Part shown: positions 28,001 to 37,036 of the stretch, piece after piece
Layout of the letters: the number at the start of each line of letters is the position of its first letter
Position numbering within the stretch: the stretch's first letter is position 1
Source: Sinorhizobium sp. BG8
GTDB lineage: Bacteria > Pseudomonadota > Alphaproteobacteria > Rhizobiales > Rhizobiaceae
Direction: 5' to 3'
Assembly (NCBI RefSeq): GCF_016864555.1
Contig: NZ_CP044012.1
Coordinates: 926,501-990,500 of the forward strand
DNA: 64,000 bases
The notes under the pieces: model-generated
Database searches by the model: none
Told to the model about the DNA's origin: nothing
The model's input: the letters and a program-made list of their open reading frames with translations, nothing else
Position numbers and translations under genes: made by a program

Positions 28001-28864
28001 TCACTGCCTCCCCAGCCCGGTAAAGCCCGTCCGGCGCAGGTCGACGCCGAAGCTCAGGATGGCAAGCGCCACCGCCGAAAACAGGAAGAGCACAACGCCC
28101 ATGGCGGCACCGAGCGCCCAGGTCCCTGACTCCCCGAACTGCTGTGCCATCGACATGCCGTAGAGCGTGCCGTTCAAGCCCCCGAGGAACCGCGGCACCA
28201 GCGAGGCGGAAAGCGTCGGGATGAAGGCCAGCATGAAGCCGACAATCGTGCCCGACAGATTGAGCGGCCAAACCACCTCCGTAAACACCTTGAAGCGGTT
28301 CGCCCCGCAGGCGCTCGCGGCATGCGCCAGACGAAAATCGAAGTTTATCAAGGACAGATAGATCGTCGTCACCACCAACGGCAGGTAGAGGTAGAGAAAG
28401 GCGATGAAGGACGCTGCGTTGGAATACATGATCATCCTGAGCGGAGCCGCCCCCATGCGGATGAGGGCTCCGTTCACGAGCCCCGCCGGCCCGAGCATTC
28501 CCTGGAGCGCGATGAGACGCAGTACCTCGCCAGAGAGGAAAGGGATCACCAGCAGCAGCGAGAAAATGATGCGGTAGCGTCCGCCATAGCGGACGATGAA
28601 ATAGGCGATCGGCCAGGCGATGGTCACCAGTGCCACAGCAACACCTACCGCCATCGCGAGCGACCGCAGGAAGAAGGTGATGTAGGCGCTTTCGGTTGCC
28701 AGGGTCCCATAGTTCATCAGCGTCCATTCGCGAACGATCTTGTAATTCTCCGTTTGCCAGAAGCTGAGCACTACCAGTGCGATCAACGGGAGGACGAAGA
28801 AGAGCAGAAGAAAGCCGCTCGGGATATCGAGCATAAGGCGGCGATGCATTGTCTCGTTCTGCAT
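28001..28864 (-). CDS. Polyamine-type ABC transporter permease, PotB type
   Basis: 287-residue inner-membrane permease of the BPD_transp_1 family. The N-terminal anchor LLLFFVLPLIALVVLSFW is followed by five more helices and an EAA loop (HAASACGANRFKVFTEVVWPL). It is 2 bp from the ATPase gene upstream and 1 bp from the PotC-type gene downstream. It pairs with PotC. Confidence 0.88.
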   Translation of the reverse strand: MQNETMHRRLMLDIPSGFLLLFFVLPLIALVVLSFWQTENYKIVREWTLMNYGTLATESAYITFFLRSLAMAVGVAVALVTIAWPIAYFIVRYGGRYRIIFSLLLVIPFLSGEVLRLIALQGMLGPAGLVNGALIRMGAAPLRMIMYSNAASFIAFLYLYLPLVVTTIYLSLINFDFRLAHAASACGANRFKVFTEVVWPLNLSGTIVGFMLAFIPTLSASLVPRFLGGLNGTLYGMSMAQQFGESGTWALGAAMGVVLFLFSAVALAILSFGVDLRRTGFTGLGRQ

Positions 28865-28866
28865 GC

Positions 28867-29943
28867 TCAGCTCCCCGCCTTGAAGATGTGGCAGTCGGCC
28901 GGATTCCAGGAAAGCAGAACCCTCTCCTGGTTCGGGAGTGGATCGTTGCGCTTCGGCTTGACGGCGATCACGGTGTCGCCCCTGTCGGTTTCAAGCACAT
29001 ATTCGAGGAATGGACCGCGCAGCACGACATCGACGACCCGGCTAGGAATACCCGTGCCGCCATCGACTTTCTTCGAAATGTCGAAGCGCTCGTTCTTGAC
29101 GAAGATCTCGACGGCATCGCCAGCCCTGAAATCCTTGCCTGCCGGCAGTTCGAACTCAAAGTCGTGGCGCGCAAGTCTCACCGTTTTGCCGTCAGGGCCT
29201 ATTGTGCCCTGGAACTTGCTCGACTTGCCGACGAAGCGAGCGACGAAGGGCGTTTCCGGGTGATCGTAGATTGCTTGCCGTTCCCCGAGCGCCTCGAGGC
29301 GGCCATTGTTGATGACCGCGATCCGGTCGCTCATGCTGAGCGCCTCTTCCTGGTTATGCGTCACATAGATGAAGGGAATGCCCAGCTGCTTCTGATAGCG
29401 GCGGATCTCGATCTCCATCTCCTGGCGCAGTTCGCGGTCGAGATTGGCGAGCGGCTCGTCGAGGAGCAGCAATGTCGGACGTGCCACCAGACCGCGTCCC
29501 AGCGCCACGCGCTGCTGCTGCCCGCCCGAGAGCTGGCTCGGGTAGCGGTCGAGCAGCGTGGTCAGCGAGAGCACGCCAGCCACCCATTCCAGCCGCTCGT
29601 CGATGACCGCCTGCGGCTCCTTGCGCATACTGAGGGGAAAGGCGAGGTTTTCGCGAACGGTTCGATGGGGGAAGAGCAGGAATTCCTGGAACACCATGCC
29701 GATACCGCGCTTGTGCGGCGGCAGTTCCGTGACGTCCTTGCCTTCGAAATGGATGCGGCCTTCGGTGGGACGGTCGAGGCCAGAAATCAGGCGCAGCAAG
29801 GTGCTCTTGCCCGATCCGCTCGGCCCGAGGATGGCGATGAACTCCACCTTGGCAATGTCGAGGCTGACGCTGTCGAGCGCCCGCACCGCACCATAGCGAC
29901 GCGAGACGTTGTCAATTCTGATATAGGAACCGCTCTGGCTCAT
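28867..29943 (-). CDS. Polyamine-type ABC transporter ATPase, PotA type
   Basis: 358-residue single-NBD ATPase with Walker A GPSGSGKST, signature LSGGQQQR and Walker B LLLLDEPLANLD, followed by a TOBE domain in the last 100 residues. The ATG at 29943 gives the normal PotA length (MSQSGSYIRI); a longer frame to 30102 adds unrelated residues. It energises the PotB/PotC-type pore. Confidence 0.9.
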   Translation of the reverse strand: MSQSGSYIRIDNVSRRYGAVRALDSVSLDIAKVEFIAILGPSGSGKSTLLRLISGLDRPTEGRIHFEGKDVTELPPHKRGIGMVFQEFLLFPHRTVRENLAFPLSMRKEPQAVIDERLEWVAGVLSLTTLLDRYPSQLSGGQQQRVALGRGLVARPTLLLLDEPLANLDRELRQEMEIEIRRYQKQLGIPFIYVTHNQEEALSMSDRIAVINNGRLEALGERQAIYDHPETPFVARFVGKSSKFQGTIGPDGKTVRLARHDFEFELPAGKDFRAGDAVEIFVKNERFDISKKVDGGTGIPSRVVDVVLRGPFLEYVLETDRGDTVIAVKPKRNDPLPNQERVLLSWNPADCHIFKAGS

Positions 29944-29962
29944 GAAACAGACCTGTGCTGAT

Positions 29963-29994
29963 GGCGGCCTGGGGACAGAAGCGCCCCGGCCGCC
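29963..29994 (-). other. Intercistronic stem-loop after binding-protein gene F
   Basis: An 11-bp GC-rich stem with one bulged T (29963-29974 with 29984-29994, 9-nt loop) in the 79-bp gap between the PotD-type stop and the PotA-type start. No T-tract. It probably protects the binding-protein end of the message. Confidence 0.5.
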
Positions 29995-30022
29995 GGACTT
30001 GAGAGGATGAAAGGGCTGATCG

Positions 30023-31180
30023 TCAGGCCGCCTGCACGTTCGACCATACACGTTCCCACTTCTCGGGCGAGGACGGCTGATCGAACATGAAGAGGTCGGC
30101 AATCTCGCTCGAGCGGTCCATGAGGAAGAGCTTGCGCTCGTCTTCGGTCGAGATGGAGCGCAGATCGACCGTGGTCGAGCAACCCGCCACTTCGCCGATC
30201 TTCTTCATAACCGGTGCAGAGATCATCATGTCGATGAAGCTGCAGCAAAGGTCGAGCTTCGGGCCGTCCTCGACGCCCGAGGTTACGAGCCAGGTATCGA
30301 CCCAGCCGAGCCCTCCCTCCTTCATCTTCAGCGCATGGCGGAAGTCGACGGCCGGTGCGCCCTGGCTTTCGGCAGTCAGCAGTTGGCGGAAGACCTGCGC
30401 GAATTCGGTGGCGGCTACGACGGCGCCGCTCTGGAGGAGCTGGAACAGGGTCGGATTGTCCTGGTAGCGGGTCAGCAGCAGTGCCTTCTGCTGGATCAGC
30501 AGCTTCTCCACCTCGGCCAGCTCCTCATCCGTCAGGACGTAGGGATTGAAGGACTTGCCGTCAGGACGCGGCTTTGTGCGGCTGCCCATGCGTTCGGTGA
30601 CGAGAAGTGCGGCGAGCGCAATGTTCTCCTCGAAGCGGGAGCTCGTCGAAAGCATGCCGGTGTAATCGGCATTGAACATGCATTCGAGCGTCTCGGTTTT
30701 TTCGGGTGCGACCTTGCCGGCGTCGTAGGTAATGCCATAGGCGCCCCAGCAGAAGGGAAAGCCGATCTTCTTGCCGGTGGCAGGATCGGAAAGAACCTTG
30801 AAGGCGTCGGCCTGGAACTCCGGCAGATAGCCGGCCGCACCCGGAACCTTCGAATAGTCCACGTCACGCAGCAATTTTTCCCGGTAGTAGAGCTGCGGCC
30901 AGAAGCCGTCAGCCTGCACGAGATCGAATTCCTTCGAACCACCGACACGCAGCTTGTTGTAGGCCTCGGAGTTGCCGTCAAAGAAGGTCGGAACGAACTT
31001 GACCTTGTTGGTCTCCTCGAAGGCGGTGATGTAGTCGGGAAGAAGATAGGCTTCCCACATGAGGGCCCGCACCTTGTCGGGCGCAGCCCAGGAGGGCCGA
31101 ACGAACGGCATGGCGAGCGCCGCCGTGGTCCCGGCGGCCAGGATGGATCGGCGTGTAAATTTCTTGTCGAGCATGGTCAT
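30023..31180 (-). CDS. Polyamine-type ABC transporter binding protein, PotD-like, Tat-exported
   Basis: 385-residue periplasmic binding protein of the SBP_bac_8 (PotD/PotF) family. The N-terminus carries a twin-arginine pattern (KKFTRRSILAAG) and a hydrophobic stretch ending near SWA-APD. The mature region begins VRALMWEAYLLPDYI. Export by Tat implies folding in the cytoplasm. Neighbours (PotABC-type genes and a class III aminotransferase) suggest an omega-amino compound or polyamine as ligand. The ATG at 31180 follows AGGGGATC closely; a second ATG six bases downstream (31174) is equally possible. Confidence 0.87.
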   Translation of the reverse strand: MTMLDKKFTRRSILAAGTTAALAMPFVRPSWAAPDKVRALMWEAYLLPDYITAFEETNKVKFVPTFFDGNSEAYNKLRVGGSKEFDLVQADGFWPQLYYREKLLRDVDYSKVPGAAGYLPEFQADAFKVLSDPATGKKIGFPFCWGAYGITYDAGKVAPEKTETLECMFNADYTGMLSTSSRFEENIALAALLVTERMGSRTKPRPDGKSFNPYVLTDEELAEVEKLLIQQKALLLTRYQDNPTLFQLLQSGAVVAATEFAQVFRQLLTAESQGAPAVDFRHALKMKEGGLGWVDTWLVTSGVEDGPKLDLCCSFIDMMISAPVMKKIGEVAGCSTTVDLRSISTEDERKLFLMDRSSEIADLFMFDQPSSPEKWERVWSNVQAA

Positions 31181-31291
31181 GATCCCCTTGTTGGTCTTTG
31201 TCTGTCATGTAGCGCGCTTTCTGCACGTCTTGTCATTCCCAGTACTTCCGGCGGCGCGGCCGCCGAAAGCGTATCGTAGAAGGGCGGTGTA

Positions 31292-32623
31292 TCAGGCGAT
31301 GCCGTCCGCTTCGATCGTGCCCAGCACCTCGTCCAGGACGTCGAGCGCGTGGGCCATATCCTCCAGGCTGCAATCAAGCGGCGGCTTGACCTTGATGAGA
31401 TTTCCCAGCCCCGCGTACCGGCTCTCGCCGAAGAGGACACCGCGGTCAACACCACGGCGATAGACTTCGCTCGCCGCCTTGCGGGCGGGCTCCTTGGTCT
31501 CGCGATCCTTGACCAGCTCGATCGAGACGAAGAGACCGGGGCCACGGACGTCGCCGATCAGCTTGCGCCGCTTCGCCATTTCATGCAGGCGCTCGGTGGC
31601 ATACTCGCCGAGTTCGTGCGCCCGGTCGCAAAGCTTGTCCGCGATGATCGCGTCCACCGTGGCGACCGCTGCCGCCATGGCGACCGGGAAGGAACCGAAG
31701 GTCAGGGCGTCCTCGCCAGAGTCGAACTTCGCGAGCTTTTCGCTGGCGAAGATGCCGGCCAGCGGGAAGCCGCCGCCGATGCCCTTGCCGAAGGTCATGA
31801 TGTCGGGAACGATGCCATAGAGATCAGCGGCAAACATCTTGCCGGTGCGGCCGAAGCAGCTCTGGATCTCGTCCCAGATGAGCAGGATACCGCGGCGGTC
31901 GCAGATCTCCCTGACGCCCTTGAGATAGGAAACGGGCAGCACGATGTGGCCGCCGTTGCCCATGATCGGTTCCATCATGATCGCTGCAACGCCGCCATCG
32001 ACACCCCGATCGATCGTATCTTCGAGCAGCGAAAGGCAGAGCTGCACATCCGTCTCGGCATCGAGCCCGATACGCGGGCGATAGGGATCGGGGTGCGGCA
32101 CGCGCGTGAAGCGCGGCTGGATCGGCAGGAACGGGTTATTCGGGTGAGGCCAGCTCGCGGCCATCGTCGTGATCGAGCGGCCGTGGTAGGCGTCCTGCAG
32201 CACGATCAGATTCTGCGCGCCGGGGCGGTTCTTGAAGGCAAGCTTTATGGCCATTTCGACGGCGAGGCTGCCATGAAGCGCGTAGCCGATGCGATTGAGG
32301 TCTCCAGGAGCGATATCACGCAGCTTCGAGGTCAGCGTCAGCAACGGCTTTGTGTTGAAGTTCGGCCGAGCGTGGGTGATTTCCCGAAGCTGGGCGATGG
32401 CTGCCTCAACGACACGGGGGTCATTGGCGCCAAGATTGTTCGACCAGGCCTGGGAGGTGCAATCGAGGTAGCGATTTCCCTTGTCGTCCCAGACATGAGA
32501 GCCGCGCGCCCGAACCAGCGTGATTTTGGTGTTATCTCCTTCGACAGGATCATGGATAAGGGAGAGCTTTCCCTCTTCGATCCGGTATTCGTCCGATTTT
32601 ACAGATAGTTGCGCGGCATTCAT
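31292..32623 (-). CDS. Class III (omega-amino acid / GABA type) aminotransferase
   Basis: 443-residue PLP enzyme. The cofactor-binding Asp lies in LLIWDEIQ (about 251) and the Schiff-base Lys in TFGKGIGGGFPLAG (about 280); the YHGRS segment that contacts PLP phosphate is present at 146-150. It transfers the terminal amino group of a diamine, GABA or another omega-amino acid to a keto acid. The start at 32623 has AAAGGAAA 5 bp upstream; an ATG 13 codons earlier is less likely. First gene of operon F and divergent from the LysR gene. Confidence 0.87.
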   Translation of the reverse strand: MNAAQLSVKSDEYRIEEGKLSLIHDPVEGDNTKITLVRARGSHVWDDKGNRYLDCTSQAWSNNLGANDPRVVEAAIAQLREITHARPNFNTKPLLTLTSKLRDIAPGDLNRIGYALHGSLAVEMAIKLAFKNRPGAQNLIVLQDAYHGRSITTMAASWPHPNNPFLPIQPRFTRVPHPDPYRPRIGLDAETDVQLCLSLLEDTIDRGVDGGVAAIMMEPIMGNGGHIVLPVSYLKGVREICDRRGILLIWDEIQSCFGRTGKMFAADLYGIVPDIMTFGKGIGGGFPLAGIFASEKLAKFDSGEDALTFGSFPVAMAAAVATVDAIIADKLCDRAHELGEYATERLHEMAKRRKLIGDVRGPGLFVSIELVKDRETKEPARKAASEVYRRGVDRGVLFGESRYAGLGNLIKVKPPLDCSLEDMAHALDVLDEVLGTIEADGIA

Positions 32624-32672
32624 CGATGTTTCCTTTCGTCTCAGGTGACGTGGATTAAGCAACGGAAGCGCG

Positions 32673-32701
32673 TTGACAACAAGGACGATTAGCGAAACTA
32701 T
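32673..32701 (+). promoter_or_regulatory. Candidate sigma-70-type promoter of the LysR gene
   Basis: An exact TTGACA (32673-32678) is followed after 17 bp by AACTAT (32696-32701). Transcription would begin almost on the start codon, implying a leaderless or nearly leaderless message. The -10 box matches only half of the consensus. Confidence 0.4.
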
Positions 32702-32707
32702 TAATTC

Positions 32708-33610
32708 ATGTCACTTATGAATATCCAGCTGCGTCACATCCGTTGCCTGCTCGCTGTTGCAGGCGAAAAGAGCTTTGCGCGCGCCGCCGAAAAGCTCGGA
32801 GTTTCGCAGCCCGCCTTGTCGCAAACCATCATCCAGCTCGAAGAGACTTTGGGTTTCGACATTTTCCAGCGCACCACCCGCAGCGTCACTCTCACGGAGA
32901 ACGGAGAAGCGCTTTGCGAGTATGCCCAGAAGCTCAATCGCTCGACGGAAACGTTCTACAAGGAGGTGAAGTCACTCCAGCTTTCGATCCACAATGCGCT
33001 GCGCGTCGGGTACCTGATTGGAACGGCCGTCGAATTCATTCCAAGGATCACGCAGGAATTCGAGCGCCGCCGCCCGAATGCTTCGCTGGAGTTCGTCGAG
33101 TATGATTTCAACAATCCCGATGCGGGTCTCGCTGCCGGGAGGGTCGATTGCAGCATCTTTCGACCACCGGTCGACACGCCGGACATCAACATCGTGGAAA
33201 TCGCGCGCGAGAAGTGCGTCGCGTGCATGCACGATGGTCATCCCCTCGGACTTCAGGAAACAGTCCAGGTGGAGCAATTGCTCGACGAGCCCTTCATCGC
33301 CGCCCCCGGTACGGGTATCTGGCGTGAGTACTGGCTTGCGGGCCAGCACCGTAACGGCCGCGAGGCCCGCGTCGTGTTCGAGGCCGCAACCGTCGACTCG
33401 GAACTGCAGGCGGTTGCCATGCGCAAGGGGATCAGCATAACCGCCGAAAGCACGGCACGCTTCTATGCCCGCCCCGGCGTCGTCTTCCGCACCATCTCCA
33501 ACATGGATGAGTGCATCATCGCCATCGGCTACCGACATCGGGCCAGCCCCCTGATCCAGGAACTCATCGACATCGCTCGAGCGATAACCCGCAAACAGAA
33601 TTCGGAATGA
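32708..33610 (+). CDS. LysR-family transcriptional regulator
   Basis: 300 residues (297 if the ATG at 32717 is used, which gives the usual MNIQLRHIRCLLAVA opening). The HTH spans about residues 20-45 (SFARAAEKLGVSQPALSQTI), followed by a LysR substrate domain from about residue 95. There is no visible ribosome site before either ATG. Divergent from the aminotransferase gene, it most likely activates operon F with the imported amine or its product as co-inducer. Confidence 0.88.
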   Translation: MSLMNIQLRHIRCLLAVAGEKSFARAAEKLGVSQPALSQTIIQLEETLGFDIFQRTTRSVTLTENGEALCEYAQKLNRSTETFYKEVKSLQLSIHNALRVGYLIGTAVEFIPRITQEFERRRPNASLEFVEYDFNNPDAGLAAGRVDCSIFRPPVDTPDINIVEIAREKCVACMHDGHPLGLQETVQVEQLLDEPFIAAPGTGIWREYWLAGQHRNGREARVVFEAATVDSELQAVAMRKGISITAESTARFYARPGVVFRTISNMDECIIAIGYRHRASPLIQELIDIARAITRKQNSE

Positions 33611-33838
33611 CCGGGTGTCCGCGAGGATACCGTCGCGGGTAACTGATCCGCCGCCTCGAGGGCGAAACGAAGCTGGCCTCGACCGTGAAACTCGAGACCA
33701 GAAATAGTTGAACGGAATCAGTCGATTCTTGCACCGGGTGTCAAGGCACGTCACGCCCCTTCAGGACCACAAAAGCGCGCAAGACATTCATGACGCCATT
33801 TCCGGCGATAAAGCTTCGGCCAACTGAAGCGACGAATT

Positions 33839-35464
33839 TCACGCCCTTTCCAGCATGGCTTCCGCCGCCTTTTCCGCGATCATTATCACGGGGGAATTCG
33901 TGTTCCCGGAGACGATCGTCGGCATGATCGAGGCGTCGACGACGCGTAGTTTTCCAAGGCCGTGCACGCGCAGCTTCGGATCCACCACCGCCATCGGATC
34001 GCTCCCCATCTTGCAGGTACCGACCGGGTGGAAGATCGTTGTCGCGATGTCGCCGGCCCGGCTGATCAGTTCCTCGTCGCTCGTATACTCCCTTCCGGGA
34101 AGCATCTCCTGCGGACGGAACCGAGCGATCGTCTTCGTTGTCATGAGGCTGCGGGCGTGGCGGATCGACTTTGCCGCGAGCAGCCGGTCGCCGACGGTCG
34201 ACAGGTAGTTGGGGCGAATCTCCGGCGCGCGCGCCATGTCGCGCGCGGTGACGTGCACCGTGCCGCGGCTCTCCGGTCGTAGGTTACAGACCGAGACGGT
34301 CACCGCCGGGTAGCGGTGCAAGGGTTCGCCGAGGCGGTCGGTGCTGAGCGGCTGGACATGATACTCGAGATCAGCCGTGGCGACGGCCGGATCACTCTTG
34401 GCGAAGATGCCGAGCTGGCTCGGCGCCATGGAGAGTGGTCCCGACCTCATCAGAGCATATTGCAGGCCCATCCCGGCACGGCTAAGGAGATTGTGGTAGA
34501 GCTGGTTCAGCGTTCGCGCGCCCTCGATCTTGAAGACCGTGCGGATCTGCAGATGATCCTGCAGGTTCTCGCCGACACCCTGCAGTTCGTGATGGACCTC
34601 AATGCCAAGGTCGGAGAGCACGTCCGGCCGACCGACACCCGACAATTCCAGGATCTTCGGCGAGTTGATGGCGCCGGCCGACAACACGACCTCGCGCGTT
34701 GAACGCGCGATGCAGAGCCGTCCATTCAGGCGAAAACGCACGCCGGCAACCGCGCTGCCCTCGAATTCCAGAGCTTCGGTTTCGGCCCCGGTCAGAACGC
34801 GCAGGTTCTTGCGCTTCATGGCGGGGCGCAGGAAGGCTTTTGTCGTGTTCCATCGCAGACCGCCGCGCTGGTTAACCTCGAAGTAACCGGAACCCTCATT
34901 GTCGCCGGTATTGAAATCATCCGTCTTGGGAATGCCGAGTTCCTCCGCCGCGTCCCTGAAGGCATCGAGGATCGGCCATGAGAGCCGCTGGCGCTCGACA
35001 CGCCATTCCCCGCCTGCGCCGTGCACGGCAGTTTTGCCCCGGTAGTTGTCTTCCGATTTCAGGAAATAGGGCAGAACGTCGTTCCACCCCCAGCCGCCGT
35101 TCCCGGCCTGGCGCCAGCCGTCGTAGTCGGCGGCCTGACCGCGCATGTAGATCATGCCGTTGATGGATGAGCAGCCACCCAGCACCTTGCCCCTTGGGTA
35201 GGGCAGTGAACGTCCGTTGAGCCCCGCCTCCGAGGCCGTCTTCATCATCCAGTCGGTCCGCGGATTGCCCATGCAATAGAGATAGCCGATCGGCACATGA
35301 ACCCAGTGATAACGATCCGTCCCGCCAGCTTCGAGCAGCAATACCCGGTTCTTCGGGTCGGCCGAAAGACGGTTTGCCAGAACGCAGCCAGCCGAACCGG
35401 CACCCACGACGATGAAATCGTAGCTGCCTTCGTCCACCGGTGTTTCAACTGCTGAGATGGTCAC
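33839..35464 (-). CDS. GMC-family FAD-dependent oxidoreductase
   Basis: 541-residue glucose-methanol-choline oxidoreductase. The FAD motif VVGAGSAGCVLANRL is near residue 19, GMC signature 1 is near residue 85 (GKVLGGCSSINGM), and the catalytic His-Asn pair lies in FHPVGTCKMG and GNTNSPV. It oxidises an alcohol to aldehyde or ketone. The ATG overlaps the kinase stop by 4 bp, so it is the last gene of polyol operon G. It could oxidise the polyol or an alcohol side product. No signal peptide. Confidence 0.87.
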   Translation of the reverse strand: MTISAVETPVDEGSYDFIVVGAGSAGCVLANRLSADPKNRVLLLEAGGTDRYHWVHVPIGYLYCMGNPRTDWMMKTASEAGLNGRSLPYPRGKVLGGCSSINGMIYMRGQAADYDGWRQAGNGGWGWNDVLPYFLKSEDNYRGKTAVHGAGGEWRVERQRLSWPILDAFRDAAEELGIPKTDDFNTGDNEGSGYFEVNQRGGLRWNTTKAFLRPAMKRKNLRVLTGAETEALEFEGSAVAGVRFRLNGRLCIARSTREVVLSAGAINSPKILELSGVGRPDVLSDLGIEVHHELQGVGENLQDHLQIRTVFKIEGARTLNQLYHNLLSRAGMGLQYALMRSGPLSMAPSQLGIFAKSDPAVATADLEYHVQPLSTDRLGEPLHRYPAVTVSVCNLRPESRGTVHVTARDMARAPEIRPNYLSTVGDRLLAAKSIRHARSLMTTKTIARFRPQEMLPGREYTSDEELISRAGDIATTIFHPVGTCKMGSDPMAVVDPKLRVHGLGKLRVVDASIMPTIVSGNTNSPVIMIAEKAAEAMLERA

Positions 35465-36990
35465 GCCGCAACTCCCGTCGCCAGTTGTCCGATTGCCGAA
35501 AGCCGCTGCCAGAGCGGCGCCATAACCTCCGCAATCTCCCTGTAGAGGGCATAGCGTCGGTTGTAGTGGGCAGCAAGGGCGCGGTTCGGCTGATAGTGCC
35601 TGTCTATCCTCACCATGGCGCTTGCACCTTCCGTGAAATCGGCGAAGAGACCGACACCCGTTCCCGCCGCGATCGCCGCTCCCAGGGCGCCCGTTTCGCG
35701 TGAGACGGCAACAGACACCGGCATGCCCAGTACATCGGCGAAGATCTGGGGCCAGAGGCTGCTGCGTGATCCGCCGCCGGACAGCACGGCCGAGTCGAAG
35801 GTAGCGCCCGCCTTGCGGATCGTCTCGATATGCTGGCGATGGCCGAAGGCCACACCTTCCAGCACCGCGCGGATCAGATGCCCCTTGGCGTGCCAGCCCG
35901 CAATTCCATAGAAGCCCGCTCGCGCATGACCGTCCTGCTGGGCGCCGTAAAGATAGGGGTGATAGAGAGGGTCGTCAGGTGCCGGCGCGATTGCGGCAGC
36001 CAATGCACAGCAGTCGTCGAACGGCGATGTGCCGTCCGTATGACCGTCCGCAAACAACTCCCGCACCAGCCATTCAAGATTGGCCGCCGACGTTGCGCTG
36101 TTTTCCATCGCCATGTAGCGGCTGCGATCGAAGGTCGAGGACATGAAGACCGGCCCGTCGAGCACGGGGCCATCCATGATCACCTGGTTGATGCTCCAGG
36201 TCCCCGCGATGATCGAGGCGCTTCCGGTACACGAGACGCCCGAACCGAGCGCCGATGCAACGACGTCGAATAGGCCGCCGACTACCGGCGTGCCACTCGC
36301 CAAGCCGGTTTCTGCCGCCACCTCTTCGGTCACCCGCCCTGCAATGTCGGCGCTCTCGAGAAGCCGCGGCAACAGGTCCATGCAGTCGGAAAGCCCATAG
36401 GCAGCCATGAGCGTTTCGTCATAGCGGCGCGCCGCGAGATCAAGTAGGCCCGCGCCCGACATGTCGGATACTTCGCTCACGCGCTGGCCGGTCAGCCGGT
36501 TGACCACGAAATCCTTGGAGAAGAAGACCGTGCCGATGCGCTGGAACAGCTCCGGCCGATGGCGTTTCAGCCATGCGAGCAACGTCGGCGTCTGGGAGGG
36601 CCAAGGCCGCTGGCGGGCAATCGGGGCGGTCCTGTCGCCGACCCCTTCGACCGCCCATTCCTCGACGAGACCGGTTGCGCGCGTATCGAGCGACTGGATT
36701 CCGATGAGAGGCTCTCCATCCCGATCGAGCGCATAGAGCCCGTTGCCATGGCCGGCGCAGCCGATCGCGGCAATGTCGGTCGCCGCGATACCCGCCTTTT
36801 CCAGGCAGGCCCTGATCACGCGCTTCGCGTTGGCCCAAAGCTCGCCCAGGTCGCGTTCAACATGGCCGGGGCATGGCATGCGGCTATGGCCCTCCTCCCC
36901 TGCATAGGCCACTTCCCTGCCCGTCCGGTCGAAGATCACCGCCTTTATGACGGTGTTGCCGGCGTCGAGCCCCAACAGATAGTTTCCCAT
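35461..36990 (-). CDS. FGGY-family carbohydrate/polyol kinase
   Basis: 509-residue ATP-dependent kinase with the actin-like fold. The phosphate-1 motif GLDAGNT is at residues 7-13, IAAIGCAGHGNGLY is in the first domain, and SGGGSRSSLWPQIFADVLG in the second forms the adenosine site. GGGAGGGG precedes the ATG at 36990. Together with a GlpD-like dehydrogenase and a SorC regulator, the gene set resembles erythritol (ery) operons, so a tetritol or pentitol substrate is plausible. It overlaps the GMC gene by 4 bp. Substrate not proven by sequence. Confidence 0.87.
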   Translation of the reverse strand: MGNYLLGLDAGNTVIKAVIFDRTGREVAYAGEEGHSRMPCPGHVERDLGELWANAKRVIRACLEKAGIAATDIAAIGCAGHGNGLYALDRDGEPLIGIQSLDTRATGLVEEWAVEGVGDRTAPIARQRPWPSQTPTLLAWLKRHRPELFQRIGTVFFSKDFVVNRLTGQRVSEVSDMSGAGLLDLAARRYDETLMAAYGLSDCMDLLPRLLESADIAGRVTEEVAAETGLASGTPVVGGLFDVVASALGSGVSCTGSASIIAGTWSINQVIMDGPVLDGPVFMSSTFDRSRYMAMENSATSAANLEWLVRELFADGHTDGTSPFDDCCALAAAIAPAPDDPLYHPYLYGAQQDGHARAGFYGIAGWHAKGHLIRAVLEGVAFGHRQHIETIRKAGATFDSAVLSGGGSRSSLWPQIFADVLGMPVSVAVSRETGALGAAIAAGTGVGLFADFTEGASAMVRIDRHYQPNRALAAHYNRRYALYREIAEVMAPLWQRLSAIGQLATGVAA

Positions 36991-37036
36991 TCCGAACCCC
37001 TCCCAAGGTTCCACTGTTGCGCAGTTCCAGCGGGCA

